A DNA stretch of 64,000 bases, from assembly GCA_034086985.1 (NCBI GenBank), contig JAXDZG010000012.1, positions 1-64,000 of the forward strand. The letters run 5' to 3'. How positions within the stretch are numbered: position 1 is the first letter of the stretch; each line of letters starts with the position of its first letter. Shown in pieces: positions 43,102 through 50,576 of this stretch. The notes under the pieces are model-generated. The model did no database searches. It was not told where the DNA came from and worked only from the letters and a program-made list of their open reading frames with translations. Made by a program: the position numbers and the translations under genes. Source of the stretch: Phascolarctobacterium_A sp034086985 (lineage in GTDB: Bacteria > Bacillota > Negativicutes > Acidaminococcales > Acidaminococcaceae).

Positions 43102-43366
43102 GTTACCAATCGATTTGTATTTTTTTCGAAAGTTGCATCTTGTTACCAGTCGAATTGTCGCTGTTACCAATCGATTTGTATCATAACACCCGCCCAAAAT
43201 AAGGCGAGCTTAAAAACTTGTTTCAGATATAATTACGGTTGTTTCAAAAAGAATTTCGTGTGTTTTTTAGACCAAGTTTGTTTCAAATCGAATTCCGTGT
43301 TTTTTCAAAAACAGAGTTTGTTTCAGATAGAATTACCGCTGTTTCAAATCGAATTCCGTGTTTACA
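43102..43366. repeat. right-end TnsB-site-like repeats (eight copies)
   Basis: Eight direct copies of a 16-mer start at 43102, 43142, 43163, 43220, 43241, 43280, 43320 and 43341. The inner three read GTTACCAATCGATTTG or close; the outer five read GTTTCAAATCGAATTC or close. Intervals are 40, 21, 57, 21, 39, 40 and 21 bp, i.e. mostly two or four helical turns. The dense array corresponds to the right end of Tn7, next to which its transposition genes also lie. Confidence 0.88.
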
Positions 43367-43371
43367 ACCTC
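43367..43371. repeat. target-site duplication, right copy (ACCTC)
   Basis: ACCTC follows the terminal TTTACA of the element and equals 24688-24692. Confidence 0.93.
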
Positions 43372-43533
43372 AATAAAGCTTAGTACCCCGGCTTTACTGG
43401 CAACAATATCAATTTCTCCGAAGCGCCGACAACGAAAGTTGCGCTCCAAGATTGCATAGCCCTTGGCCTGCAGGTACTTACAGGCCAGGTCCTCTCCGTA
43501 TAGCCCCAGCTTACGGGTTGATTGCGAACACAT
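43367..43533 (-). pseudogene. yraN: 5' fragment of yraN (UPF0102 nuclease-like)
   Basis: The N-terminal 55 or so residues of YraN: MCSQSTRKLGLYGEDLACKY, then AILERNFRCRRFGEIDIVA and SFIEV, where the transposon begins. The frame runs about 11 codons into the element before a stop at 43333. The ATG lies inside the last codons of rnhB, as usual for rnhB-yraN. Together with 24483-24692 it makes a complete gene after excision. Confidence 0.92.
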
Positions 43534-44344
43534 AATCGCGCTCTAACTGGGGACTGTATAATTCATTTTGAGCAGCAGCTACTGGCTCTAGCTGCATGCT
43601 TTTCACCGGCTCATAGCTGCGACGATGCCATCTGGTGGCACCATGCTCGGCAATAGCCTGCATATGGGCACCACTGCCATAGCCCTTATTACTAGCAAAG
43701 CCATAGGCAGGGAAGAGCACATCCAAGCGGTCCATGATACGGTCACGAGTAACCTTGGCAATGATGGAAGCGGCAGCGATGGACGCGCTCAGGGCATCAC
43801 CGTGAATGATGGAATTGGTCTCCATACCCTTGGCCTCCACGGGCATGGCATCGATGAGAGCAACCTGGGGCTGCACCGGCAAATGCTCCAAAACCTCCGC
43901 CATACCGCGCTGGGTCGCAGTATAGATATTATATTTATCAATATTGCTGACGCTGACGATATTGACCTCGATGGCCACGGCCTTAGAGATAATTTCGTCA
44001 TAAAGAGCGTCACGTTTGGCGGCGCTGAGCTGCTTGGAGTCGTTGAGCCAGGCGATAAAAACCTCTTGGGGCAGGATAACGGCAGCGATAACCAAGGGAC
44101 CGGCTAGAGGGCCACGACCTGCCTCATCCACGCCAGCTACGTAGCGCACGCCTTGAGCATAGTACTGTTTTTCATAGGTGAGCATTTTGGCAAAGCGCTC
44201 CTTTTCTAGGGCAGCCTTTTCCAAGCGCTTGTAGTAGGCAGCTAGGAGCTTTTGCACACCACTGCGCTCGTCGGCCTTGAGCTCAGCTAATTGCTCTGCT
44301 GTGGGCGCACCAGCAAGTAGCTCCTTGACCTCGTTAATTTTCAT
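43511..44344 (-). CDS. rnhB: ribonuclease HII
   Basis: This 277-residue RNase HII removes ribonucleotides from DNA and RNA from RNA-DNA hybrids. The active-site Asp/Glu pair is in VAGVDEAGRGPLAGP (about residue 72), further Asp residues are in ALIDAMPV and the later HGDALSASIAAASI, and a ~65-residue N-terminal extension typical of Firmicutes RnhB is present. ATG 44344 follows GGAAGTGAGAAC. It was the first gene of the rnhB-yraN-comM operon. Confidence 0.95.
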   Translation of the reverse strand: MKINEVKELLAGAPTAEQLAELKADERSGVQKLLAAYYKRLEKAALEKERFAKMLTYEKQYYAQGVRYVAGVDEAGRGPLAGPLVIAAVILPQEVFIAWLNDSKQLSAAKRDALYDEIISKAVAIEVNIVSVSNIDKYNIYTATQRGMAEVLEHLPVQPQVALIDAMPVEAKGMETNSIIHGDALSASIAAASIIAKVTRDRIMDRLDVLFPAYGFASNKGYGSGAHMQAIAEHGATRWHRRSYEPVKSMQLEPVAAAQNELYSPQLERDYVFAINP

Positions 44345-44389
44345 GTTCTCACTTCCTTGTAAAGCAAAAAATATAGACCTCAATTAGAC

Positions 44390-44426
44390 AAAAAGCCGCC
44401 TTATAGCTACAACTACAAAGCGGCTT
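44390..44426 (-). terminator. terminator-like hairpin in the rnhB leader
   Basis: In the minus sense AAGCCGC (44426-44420) pairs with GCGGCTT (44399-44393), followed by TTTTTG. It sits about 45 bp before the rnhB start and after the promoter at 44519-44547, so it could act as an attenuator. Confidence 0.55.
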
Positions 44427-44518
44427 ATTTAACTATTTTTCAGCCCATATAGGGTAATAAGAAGAGATTTCAGGGGAAAACAACACCAAAATACTGCAAA
44501 TTCCCCTTCTCAAGTGCT

Positions 44519-44547
44519 ATTTTACCACAAAATTTTACATTTGTCAG
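44519..44547 (-). promoter_or_regulatory. promoter of rnhB
   Basis: In the minus sense: CTGACA (44547-44542), 17-bp spacer, TAAAAT (44524-44519). The leader of about 170 nt contains a GGGGAA/TTCCCC hairpin (44473-44506) and the terminator-like hairpin at 44390-44426. The rest of 44427-44660 shows nothing else I can name. Confidence 0.55.
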
Positions 44548-44655
44548 TAGAAAAACTGAAAATTTCGAGAGATTTTTTTACAATTTCCACCATATAACCA
44601 CCATCCCTTTCCAGCCCCTTTCTTCTTACTTCCACTAGCATTTACTGCTTAAATA

Positions 44656-44664
44656 TGTTATAAT
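44656..44664 (+). promoter_or_regulatory. extended -10 promoter of the DUF512 gene
   Basis: TG-T-TATAAT about 60 bp upstream of the ATG at 44725; no clear -35 box. Confidence 0.45.
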
Positions 44665-44724
44665 TTAATGACGCACTATTTCCCAAGGGGCAAGTGTGCG
44701 ATTTTTTAGAGGAGTTGCCAATTT

Positions 44725-46008
44725 ATGCTAGGATTAATCAGTGCTGTGCGCAAAAACAGTTTGGCCGAGGCTGCCGGCATCGTGGCCGGTGACAAGCTAG
44801 TGGCTGTGGACGGCGTACAGGTGAAGGATATCATTGAATTAAGCTTCTATACCTCCGACTACCAGGTGGAGCTGGAGCTGGAAAACGCTGAGGGCCAGCG
44901 CCGTCAGGTACATATAGATAAATATCCCGATGAGGATTTGGGCCTGGAGTTTGAGGCCGCAGTTTTTGACAAGGTAAGCACCTGCTACAATAACTGCATC
45001 TTCTGCTTCGTGGACCAGATGATTCCCGGGATGCGCAAGGGTCTCTATGTCCGTGATGACGACTATCGCCTGAGCTTTTTATATGGCAATTTCATTACGC
45101 TGACCAATCTCAAGGAAGAGGATTTTCAGCGCATTATCCAAACCCATATGACGCCCCTGTATGTATCCGTCCATGCCACCGACCCCAAGGTGCGCTGTGA
45201 GATGATGCATAACCGCTTTGCCGGTGAGCTCATGGAGAAGCTGGAGCGTTTGTTTGCAGCCGGTATTGAGGTGCACACTCAAATCGTGTGCTGTCCCGGC
45301 TACAACGATGGGGAAATCCTGGCCAAAAGCTTCCAAGATTTATATGCCAAGCATCCTAACGTGCTGACCATGGCGGTGGTGCCCGTGGGCATTACTAAGC
45401 ATAGGGAAGGACTGCATCCTCTGCGCACCTTCACGAAAGAGGAGGCAGCGGCCTTAATCGATCAGGTAACTCCTTGGCAGCAGCAGTGCCGTGAGGAAAC
45501 GGGCAAGACCTTCATCTATTTGGGCGACGAATTCTACCTTTTGGCTGGGCGTGAGGTGCCCACTGCCGCATGGTACGACGGCTTCCCGCAGCTGGAAAAC
45601 GGCATTGGCTTGACCCGCAGCTTCCTAGATGAATGGCAGGAAACCTTGGGGCAAATGGGTAGCTACCAAGCCACTAGTCCAGCAGTAATTCCTGTGGGCG
45701 AAAGCGCTTACAACGTGCTGCAGCCCTTAATGGAGGCTTTAAACAAGCAATATGGTAGCGAGCACAGCTTCGTGCCCGTGCCCAACCAGTTCTTCGGTGG
45801 CAAGGTCAATGTAACGGGCCTTTTGACCGCCGGTGACATTCTGAAAACTGCCAAGGGCAAGCGCATCATATTGCCCGCTGTAGTATTAAATAATGACAGC
45901 TTATTCTTGGATGATACATCTCTAGAGCAGTTCCGCAAGGACTTCCCCGGCAGGGTGGAGCTTGCCAAGGGAGCCAAGGAGCTCTTGCATTTGCTTTTAG
46001 AAAGCTAG
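44725..46008 (+). CDS. PDZ-radical SAM protein of the DUF512 family
   Basis: A 427-residue protein with an N-terminal PDZ-like domain (about 1-70, LAEAAGIVAGDKLVAVDGV), a radical-SAM-like cysteine motif C-x3-C-x2-C in TCYNNCIFCFVDQ near residue 88, and the DUF512 C-terminal domain. It is conserved next to der (engA) in Firmicutes. The reaction is unknown; an iron-sulfur cluster is expected from the motif. GAGGAG precedes the ATG by about ten bases. Confidence 0.88.
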   Translation: MLGLISAVRKNSLAEAAGIVAGDKLVAVDGVQVKDIIELSFYTSDYQVELELENAEGQRRQVHIDKYPDEDLGLEFEAAVFDKVSTCYNNCIFCFVDQMIPGMRKGLYVRDDDYRLSFLYGNFITLTNLKEEDFQRIIQTHMTPLYVSVHATDPKVRCEMMHNRFAGELMEKLERLFAAGIEVHTQIVCCPGYNDGEILAKSFQDLYAKHPNVLTMAVVPVGITKHREGLHPLRTFTKEEAAALIDQVTPWQQQCREETGKTFIYLGDEFYLLAGREVPTAAWYDGFPQLENGIGLTRSFLDEWQETLGQMGSYQATSPAVIPVGESAYNVLQPLMEALNKQYGSEHSFVPVPNQFFGGKVNVTGLLTAGDILKTAKGKRIILPAVVLNNDSLFLDDTSLEQFRKDFPGRVELAKGAKELLHLLLES

Positions 46009-46018
46009 GGTGATGACT

Positions 46019-46528
46019 ATGTTACAGGTATATACCGGCACCGGCAAGGGGAAAACCACTGCGGCCTTGGGCGTAGCAGTGCGTGGCGCAGGCCACGGCC
46101 TCAAGACCTTGATGCTGTGCTTTTTAAAGGATGACCCAGAATACGGCGAGGCTAGAGCGGCTAGCTTCATTCCTGGCTTTGAACTGCGCCAGGTGGGCCG
46201 AGATGCCTTTGTGAACTTCCGTAATCCGGACCCGGTGGATTTAGAGCTGTGCCGCAAGGGCTGGGAGGCAGGCAAGGACGCTATTGCCAAAAAGCAAGCG
46301 GATATCGTAATTTTGGACGAGCTGAACATAGTGCTCGCTACGAAAATGCTGCCCTTGGATGAAGTTGTGGACTTTCTCAAGGCCCACCAGCATGAGGTGG
46401 AGATTATCACCACGGGTCGTGGCGCACCAGAGGAGCTCATAAAAATTGCGGATTTAGTAACGGACATGAGCGAAGTGAAGCATTACTTCCACAAGGGAGT
46501 ATCGTCTCGCTTAGGCATAGATCACTAA
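46019..46528 (+). CDS. cobA: cob(I)yrinic acid a,c-diamide adenosyltransferase (CobA/BtuR)
   Basis: A 169-residue corrinoid adenosyltransferase that attaches the 5'-deoxyadenosyl group to make coenzyme B12. Visible are the P-loop YTGTGKGKTTAALGVAVR and the IVILDELNIVLATKML and TGRGAPEELI segments of the CobA family. I place the start at ATG 46019 after TAGGGTGATG. It starts 10 bp after the DUF512 gene and lies in the same transcript. Confidence 0.92.
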   Translation: MLQVYTGTGKGKTTAALGVAVRGAGHGLKTLMLCFLKDDPEYGEARAASFIPGFELRQVGRDAFVNFRNPDPVDLELCRKGWEAGKDAIAKKQADIVILDELNIVLATKMLPLDEVVDFLKAHQHEVEIITTGRGAPEELIKIADLVTDMSEVKHYFHKGVSSRLGIDH

Positions 46529-46588
46529 ATTTTACAATTAAACGCTAGATAGATAACATATATTATAGTATGATGGAGGAAGTTAATT

Positions 46589-47917
46589 ATGGGAAAACCT
46601 ATTGTTGCTATAGTAGGACGTCCTAATGTTGGCAAATCGACCCTGTTCAACATCTTTGCCAATAGCAGGATCTCCATCGTGGAGGACACCCCCGGTGTCA
46701 CCCGCGACCGCCTTTACGCCATGGCGGAATGGCTGGACCACGAATTCATGATGGTGGATACCGGCGGTATCGAAATCATGAACGCCGATGCCATTGCTGT
46801 ATCCATTCGCCAGCAGGCTCAAATCGCTATTAAAGAGGCCGATGTGATCCTCTTTGTGTGCGACGCTCGCAGCGGCATCACCACCGAGGATGCTGATGTA
46901 GCCCGTTTGCTGCGCCAATCCAAGAAGCCCATTGTGCTGGCAGTGAATAAGGCTGACTCTCCCAAGCAGGAGATGAATATTTACGAATTCTATAATCTGG
47001 GCATTGGCGACCCCATTCCCGTCTCCGCCTCCAACCATTTGGGCTTGGGCGATTTGCTGGACGCCGTGGTTGCCAAATTCCCCAGCGATAAGAAGGGTAC
47101 CTCCATGGATGATGAGGACGAAATCAAGGTAGCCTTGATCGGTCGTCCTAACGTGGGCAAATCCTCCATTTTCAACGCTTTAGTAGGCGAGGAGCGCTCC
47201 ATTGTCAGCGATGTGGCCGGCACTACCCGCGACGCTATTGACACTCCTGTAGTGCGCAACGGCCAAAAATATCTCTTCATCGATACTGCGGGCATGCGCC
47301 GCAAGGCCAAGGTGGACGAGCCCATTGAGAAATACAGCGTCATGCGCTCCCTGCGTGCGGTGGACCGCAGCGACGTGGTGCTCATGGTGTTCGACGCTGT
47401 GGAGGGCGTTACTGAGCAGGATAAGCGCATTGTGGGCTATGCTCATGAGGCAGGTAAGGCTGTCATCCTCGTGGTTAATAAATGGGATTTGTATGAAAAG
47501 GACAACAGCTCCACCCTGCGTTACACCGAAACCCTGCGCAAGGAGCTGGTCTTCCTGCAATATGCTCCCTGTGTTTTCGTTTCCGCTGTGACCAAGCAGC
47601 GCATTCATCGTCTGCCGGAGGTTATTAGCTATGTAGCTGAGCAGAACGCACAGCGCATTGCCACCAGCATCTTGAACCAGGTGATTGAGGATGCTGTGGC
47701 CATCAACCCGCCACCCACGGAAAAGGGCAAGCGCTTGAAGATTCTCTATGTAACCCAGGTGAAGATCAAGCCTCCCACCTTCGTTATTTTTGTGAACGAG
47801 CCGGAGATTATGCATTTTTCCTACCAGCGTTATTTGGAGAACAAGCTGCGCGAGGCCTTTGGCTTCGAGGGTACTCCTATTCAAATGATTATCCGCGGCA
47901 AGAACGAGGACGAATAA
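46589..47917 (+). CDS. der: ribosome assembly GTPase Der (EngA)
   Basis: The 442-residue protein has two GTPase domains in tandem, needed for 50S subunit assembly. The first G1 is VGRPNVGKSTLFN with DTGGIE and NKAD; the second is IGRPNVGKSSIFN with DTAGMR and NKWD. A C-terminal KH-like domain (about 350-442) ends near PIQMIIRGKNEDE. GGAGGAAG precedes the ATG. Confidence 0.97.
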   Translation: MGKPIVAIVGRPNVGKSTLFNIFANSRISIVEDTPGVTRDRLYAMAEWLDHEFMMVDTGGIEIMNADAIAVSIRQQAQIAIKEADVILFVCDARSGITTEDADVARLLRQSKKPIVLAVNKADSPKQEMNIYEFYNLGIGDPIPVSASNHLGLGDLLDAVVAKFPSDKKGTSMDDEDEIKVALIGRPNVGKSSIFNALVGEERSIVSDVAGTTRDAIDTPVVRNGQKYLFIDTAGMRRKAKVDEPIEKYSVMRSLRAVDRSDVVLMVFDAVEGVTEQDKRIVGYAHEAGKAVILVVNKWDLYEKDNSSTLRYTETLRKELVFLQYAPCVFVSAVTKQRIHRLPEVISYVAEQNAQRIATSILNQVIEDAVAINPPPTEKGKRLKILYVTQVKIKPPTFVIFVNEPEIMHFSYQRYLENKLREAFGFEGTPIQMIIRGKNEDE

Positions 47918-47937
47918 AAATAAGTTAGGTGATGTAG

Positions 47938-48567
47938 ATGCTAAATGAGGTGGGAATAGTGCATTATGTGCTGGGCTTTGTGCTGGGCCATTTATGTGGC
48001 TCGGTCCCCAGCGGCCTGTGGCTAGTGCAGGCCATGCATGGTATAGATATTCGCAATTACGGTAGTAAAAATATTGGCACCACCAATGTGTTCCGCACGG
48101 TGGGGCCTACCACGGCAGTGCTGGTGCTGCTCTGCGATATGCTGAAGGGCATCATTGCGGTGGCGCTGGTGAACCATTTCTTTCACAGTCCGGAGCTGGA
48201 TGTGGTGACGGCGCTGGGCGCACTCCTTGGCCACAACTACTCGGCCTTCTTGGGCTTTAAGGGAGGCAAGGGCGTGGCTACGGGCTTGGGCCTTTTGGTT
48301 TTCCTCATGCCCAAGGTAGCAGGCACGGTCTTTTTAGTATGGCTGGTGCTGGTGCTCATCACTCGCTATGTATCCCTAGGCTCCATTGTGGCAGCGATTT
48401 TAACGCCTATTATGTCCTGGTATTATGGCTATCCCTGTGCTTATATTATCCTGGGCGCTATTGCAGGCTTTTTCGTAGTGCTGCGCCATAAGGAAAATAT
48501 TGGCCGCCTCTTAAGTGGCACGGAAAGCAAGATTAAGCCGGGCAACGCCAAGAATTTGCCAAAATAA
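47938..48567 (+). CDS. plsY: acyl-phosphate glycerol-3-phosphate acyltransferase PlsY
   Basis: This membrane enzyme makes lysophosphatidic acid from acyl-phosphate and glycerol-3-phosphate. The 209-residue protein has five to six membrane segments and the conserved cytosolic loops GSVPSGLWL, GSKNIGTTNVFRTVG, LGHNYSAFLGFKGGKGVATG and the late RHKENIGRLLSGTE. It follows der by 20 bp, as in many Firmicutes, and ends at a terminator. Confidence 0.95.
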   Translation: MLNEVGIVHYVLGFVLGHLCGSVPSGLWLVQAMHGIDIRNYGSKNIGTTNVFRTVGPTTAVLVLLCDMLKGIIAVALVNHFFHSPELDVVTALGALLGHNYSAFLGFKGGKGVATGLGLLVFLMPKVAGTVFLVWLVLVLITRYVSLGSIVAAILTPIMSWYYGYPCAYIILGAIAGFFVVLRHKENIGRLLSGTESKIKPGNAKNLPK

Positions 48568-48594
48568 GCTTTTTAGCTTTATAAAAGTAAACAC

Positions 48595-48646
48595 AAGCCT
48601 CTTAATGGTCAGGCAGCTGACTATGAAGGGGCTTTTTCTTTTTAGG
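48595..48646 (+). terminator. terminator after plsY
   Basis: AAGCCTCTT (48595-48603) pairs with AAGGGGCTT (48626-48634) with one wobble, followed by TTTCTTTTT. Confidence 0.75.
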
Positions 48647-48694
48647 GAAGCAGCGGATGGACAAAAAATGCATAAATTTTTCACAAAAAAACCT

Positions 48695-48724
48695 TTGTAT
48701 TTTTCACACAAACAGTGGTATAAT
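48695..48724 (+). promoter_or_regulatory. promoter of the ACT-hom-thrB group
   Basis: TTGTAT (48695-48700), 18-bp spacer, TATAAT (48719-48724), 37 bp before the ATG at 48761. Confidence 0.55.
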
Positions 48725-48760
48725 ATGCATAGAGTTTTTTAGAAGAAAGGGGACTGTACT

Positions 48761-49204
48761 ATGTCTGAAAAATCCACGTTCTATCTGGTTAGGGAAGAAA
48801 TTCTTCCTGAGGCCATTAAAAAAACTATAAAAGTAAAGGAAATCCTCAAAAGGGGCGAGATTAAGACCATTAACGAGGCTGTTGAAAAAATGGGCTTGAG
48901 CCGCAGCGCTTATTATAAATACAAGGATTTTGTTTTCCCGTTCTACGAAGCTAGCAAGGAAAAGATTATCACCTTATCCCTGCTGCTAGAGCATAAATCC
49001 GGCGTGCTGTCCAAGGTTTTGAATACTGTGGCCGATGATTCCGGCAGCATCATGACCATTAACCAGGGCATTCCTCTGCAGGGCGTGGCCAATACCACTA
49101 TTTCCATTGAGACCAAGCATTTGACTGTGGATTTAGAAGCACTGCTGGACAAGCTGCGCATGATCGACGGCGTAAAACGCTTGGAGGTTCTGGGTCAGGT
49201 ATAA
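48761..49204 (+). CDS. ACT-domain protein (PheB/UPF0735 type)
   Basis: A 147-residue protein with a helix-turn-helix-like N-terminal half (INEAVEKMGLSRSAYYKYKD) and a C-terminal ACT domain (about 70-147, ITLSLLLEHKSGVLSKVLNT). ACT domains bind amino acids, so it probably senses an amino acid and adjusts the threonine branch. It stands directly before hom and thrB, which is its common position in Firmicutes. Confidence 0.87.
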   Translation: MSEKSTFYLVREEILPEAIKKTIKVKEILKRGEIKTINEAVEKMGLSRSAYYKYKDFVFPFYEASKEKIITLSLLLEHKSGVLSKVLNTVADDSGSIMTINQGIPLQGVANTTISIETKHLTVDLEALLDKLRMIDGVKRLEVLGQV

Positions 49205-49253
49205 TGACCTAAGCAAGATGTGATGAGAATCTAGTGGAGGGGGCTCTATAAAG

Positions 49254-50558
49254 ATGAAAGAATTTATTAATGTGGGCCTGCTGGGTGCAGGCACTGTGGG
49301 CGGCGGCGTAATCAAGGTATTAGAAAAAAATGCTGCCGATATTGAAAAAAAGGTGGGCAAGCCCATTCGCATTACCAAGGTATTGGACCGCAATGTGGAG
49401 AAGCGTCGCGCTGAATACGGCGACCAATACATTTTTACCAATAATATTGACGATATTTTAGATGATCCTGAAATCGATATTGTGGTAGAGCTCCTAGGTC
49501 GCGAGCATCCGGCCAAGGAATATATTGTGGCTGCCTTTGAAAAGGGCAAAAATGTGGTTACGGCCAATAAGGACGTCATCGCTCATTATGGCGAGGGCAT
49601 TTATTCCTTAGCGGAGCAAAAGGGACTGGATTTTATGTTCGAGGCCAGCGTGTGCGGCGGTATCCCCATTATCGAGCCCTTGAAGACCAGCATGGCGGGC
49701 AACCAAATCCATTCCGTGATGGGTATTGTGAACGGCACCACCAACTATATGCTGTCCAAGATGAGCAATGAGCATCTTGATTATGACGAGGTTTTGAAGG
49801 AGGCCCAGGCCAAGGGCTATGCTGAGTCCGACCCTACAGCTGACGTAGGCGGCTTGGACGCTGCTCGCAAGGTGGTTATCCTTGCTTCCATTGCCTTTAA
49901 TACCCGCATCAGCTTGAAGGATGTATTAGTAGAGGGCATCGAAAGCATCGAGGCCTGTGATATTAAATATGCCCAAAGCTTGGGCTATGCTGTGAAGCTA
50001 CTGGGCATTGCCAAGAATGACCCGGAAAACGGCATCACGGTCTGCGTAAAGCCCACCATGCTGCCCCTGACCCATCCGCTGGCCGGGGTAAATGGTGTGT
50101 ATAACGCAGTTTTCGTCAATGGTGACGCTATTGGCGAGGCAATGTTTTTAGGCATGGGCGCAGGTCGTCTGCCCACTGCCAGCTCCGTAGTAGGCGATAT
50201 TATTGAGATTGCCCGCGATATCCAGAGCGGTAGCACGGGACGTATTTCCTGCACTTGCTTTAAGGAGAAGAAGCTGTGCCCGCCGGAGAAAATGTCCGCT
50301 CCTGCCTATATTCGTCTGCAGGTTCTGGATCAACCGGGCGCTTTGGCAGCCATTGCGGCGGCCTTTGGTGCACAAAACGTATCGTTGCGCAATGTTATTC
50401 AACAGAACGCAGCCAAGGGTCAGAAGGCGGAAATCGTGGTGATTACCCACAGCGTTTCCGAGTCCAATTTGCAAATGGCGCTGCAGATTTTGAAGGTACT
50501 GCCTGTGGTAGAAAAGGTAAGCTGTGTTATCCGCGTTGAGGATAGCAGCTTGGCATAA
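49254..50558 (+). CDS. hom: homoserine dehydrogenase
   Basis: The 434-residue NAD(P)-dependent enzyme reduces aspartate semialdehyde to homoserine. It shows the Rossmann motif GLLGAGTVGGGVIKVL, the catalytic region (GGIPIIEPL, GIVNGTTNYMLSKM, DPTADVGGLDAARKV) and a C-terminal ACT domain (about 350-430, LQVLDQPGALAAIAAAFG) for feedback by threonine. A GGAGGGGG site precedes the ATG. Confidence 0.96.
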   Translation: MKEFINVGLLGAGTVGGGVIKVLEKNAADIEKKVGKPIRITKVLDRNVEKRRAEYGDQYIFTNNIDDILDDPEIDIVVELLGREHPAKEYIVAAFEKGKNVVTANKDVIAHYGEGIYSLAEQKGLDFMFEASVCGGIPIIEPLKTSMAGNQIHSVMGIVNGTTNYMLSKMSNEHLDYDEVLKEAQAKGYAESDPTADVGGLDAARKVVILASIAFNTRISLKDVLVEGIESIEACDIKYAQSLGYAVKLLGIAKNDPENGITVCVKPTMLPLTHPLAGVNGVYNAVFVNGDAIGEAMFLGMGAGRLPTASSVVGDIIEIARDIQSGSTGRISCTCFKEKKLCPPEKMSAPAYIRLQVLDQPGALAAIAAAFGAQNVSLRNVIQQNAAKGQKAEIVVITHSVSESNLQMALQILKVLPVVEKVSCVIRVEDSSLA

Positions 50559-50576
50559 GGGTAGAGGGTGTGCATG

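Larger units (their letters stand above)
24693..43366. mobile_element. Tn7-like transposon with type I restriction cargo, inserted in yraN
   Basis: An 18,674-bp element with termini TGTTAAAACGGAATTC (left) and, in reverse complement, TGTAAACACGGAATTC (right). It has arrays of about 16-bp TnsB-site-like repeats inside both ends and a flanking 5-bp duplication. Gene content in order from the right end: tniQ3, tniQ2 (minus), XRE regulator (plus), tnsA, tnsB, tnsC, tniQ1 (minus), then RHH regulator, hsdR, hsdM, hsdS and a YdbC-like gene (all minus). The catalytic residues of TnsA and TnsB and the ATPase motifs of TnsC are intact, so the element may still be mobile. It is clearly AT-richer than the flanks. 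No tnsE and no cas gene is present. Confidence 0.94.

Noticed and set aside
43102..43178. GTTACCAATCGATTTG repeats as the end of a second, nested transposon
   Set aside because: They align with the outer GTTTCAAATCGAATTC repeats at most positions, have the same orientation and fit the same 21/40-bp spacing, so they are best read as inner TnsB sites of the same end. No second TGT...ACA pair or duplication was found.
24693..43366. CRISPR-associated transposon
   Set aside because: Multiple TniQ proteins prompted a search, but there are no cas genes and no repeat-spacer array anywhere in the window; the regular repeats are the transposon ends.
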